NCBI RefSeq assembly: GCF_002259705.1
Contig: NZ_MWWT01000009.1
Span: forward strand, 143,320-207,319
Length of the DNA stretch: 64,000 bases
Direction of reading: 5' to 3'
Source of the DNA: Alloscardovia macacae
Lineage (GTDB): Bacteria; Actinomycetota; Actinomycetes; Actinomycetales; Bifidobacteriaceae
Below, piece by piece: positions 63,470-64,000 of this stretch. Numbering within the stretch: position 1 is the stretch's first letter; each line of letters opens with the position of its first letter. A model generated the notes under the pieces. The model did no database searches and was not told the origin of the DNA. It saw nothing but the letters and a program-made list of their open reading frames with translations. A program made the position numbers and the translations under genes.

Positions 63470-64000
63470 TGGACTGGTTTTGGTTCCGCTGTGGGGCTGG
63501 TTTAGTTCCTTTTTTCTAGTATACTAGTTTCTTCTTTTTCTTGTTGGTTGTGGTAGTATTCTTTTTCTACTTGGGCTGGGGTTTTGTAATCGAGTGCTTG
63601 ATGAAGACGCCGATTGTTATACCAGTCCACCCATTGAAAAGTCGCAAACTCGAGCTCTTCAACAGTCTCGAAAGGCTCATGCCGGTAGACTAGTTCTGTT
63701 TTGTATGCATTATTTGTCCTTTCTGCTAGAGCATTATCATACGAATCTCCTACACTCCCAGTCGACGGTAAAAGACCGTAATCTTCAACCCGCTGACTAT
63801 AGACACGGCTAATGTATTGAACCCCGTGATCAGAATGATGAATAAGCCCCTGTGTCGTATCCCTTATCGAGGCCCACACGAGTGCCTCGTTCAAAGCAGG
63901 AAGGGCTATATCCTCAGTTTTCAGACTCGTCGCGCACGTCCAGCCAACTATTCGACGCGAGTACGCGTCAGTAATAAACGCTGTATACGCAAACCCTCCC
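63470..64000 (-). mobile_element. IS3-type insertion sequence (partial, runs off the window)
   Basis: The transposase gene and its 3' end are inside the window. The end region has two related stretches, CTGGTTTTGGTTCC (63474-63487) and CTGGTTTAGTTCC (63496-63508). The exact tip and any target duplication cannot be set because the other end is missing. Confidence 0.7.
63502..64000 (-). CDS. IS3-family transposase OrfB (3' part)
   Basis: The visible 165 residues include YTAFITDAYSRRIVGW, the second Asp in IHHSDHGVQYIS, the Glu in NALAERTNNAYKTE and the C-terminal WYNNRRLHQALDYKTPAQ, all typical of the IS3/IS150 integrase core. The frame is open to the right edge; the N-terminal half and OrfA lie outside. 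The stop is at 63502. Confidence 0.92.
   Translation of the reverse strand, partial: GGFAYTAFITDAYSRRIVGWTCATSLKTEDIALPALNEALVWASIRDTTQGLIHHSDHGVQYISRVYSQRVEDYGLLPSTGSVGDSYDNALAERTNNAYKTELVYRHEPFETVEELEFATFQWVDWYNNRRLHQALDYKTPAQVEKEYYHNQQEKEETSILEKRN

Overview
The window looks like chromosomal DNA of an actinobacterium, most likely a member of the Bifidobacteriaceae. This is an inference from three things: the gene order hisD-hisC-hisB-unknown-hisH-priA-glnA next to dnaE-rluA type-lspA-divIVA-yggT-sepF-ftsZ; the block ylbL-type protease / DUF2342 zincin / uvrD-type helicase / phosphotransferase-like / DUF3107; and the moderately high GC of the backbone. Many genes overlap as ATGA, TAATG or TAGTG, and several seem to start at or a few bases after a TANNNT box (leaderless). 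No species is named.

Layout. 0-7.8 kb: start of an unknown gene, an MFS transporter plus nucleoside hydrolase operon with a LacI-type palindrome upstream, an RsmC-like methyltransferase and an HrpA helicase. 7.8-9.3 kb: an AbiEi/DUF559-type protein enclosed by two inverted copies of a 68-bp palindromic repeat. 9.4-27.9 kb: one long minus-strand housekeeping block, from glyS and dus through the ftsZ-sepF-yggT-divIVA-lspA group, an rluA-type gene and dnaE, to his genes, priA and glnA2. 28-33 kb: a palindrome-rich gap, then uppS, recO, a membrane hydrolase and a DivIVA-repeat protein. 33.1-34.6 kb: tRNA-Val whose 3' end is the target site of an IS481-type element with a perfect 15-bp duplication. 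34.7-53.4 kb: mixed metabolic and conserved actinobacterial genes (esterase, DUF3052, ylbL, zincin, helicase, PHP, VKOR, YjbR, a second AbiEi/DUF559 paralog, dapF, patatin, murI, DUF488-GNAT, DUF1304, MFS). 53.5-64 kb: a clearly AT-richer defence island with Fic, an AAA/DUF4143 ATPase, a CBASS pair (CD-NTase with AGS-C sensor plus SLATT membrane effector) and a two-gene restriction-modification-like system (adenine methylase plus GIY-YIG/SF2 helicase). It ends in a frameshifted small gene, a gene remnant and an IS3-type transposase cut by the window edge.

The most unusual signals are not genes. (1) A 68-bp palindromic repeat family encloses the first DUF559 gene as an inverted pair, with another copy 19 kb away. 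(2) A dispersed 20-bp element, consensus GGCACGACCTGCAAAAAACT, is found mainly from 35.8 to 53.6 kb. It lies preferentially at gene 3' ends, often as inverted pairs that build nested palindromes, and a few copies lie inside coding sequence. (3) The two DUF559 paralogs have diverged in sequence and GC but share an upstream block containing a perfect DnaA-box-like TTATCCACA. (4) The defence island may couple CBASS to an AAA-Fic pair in one transcript.
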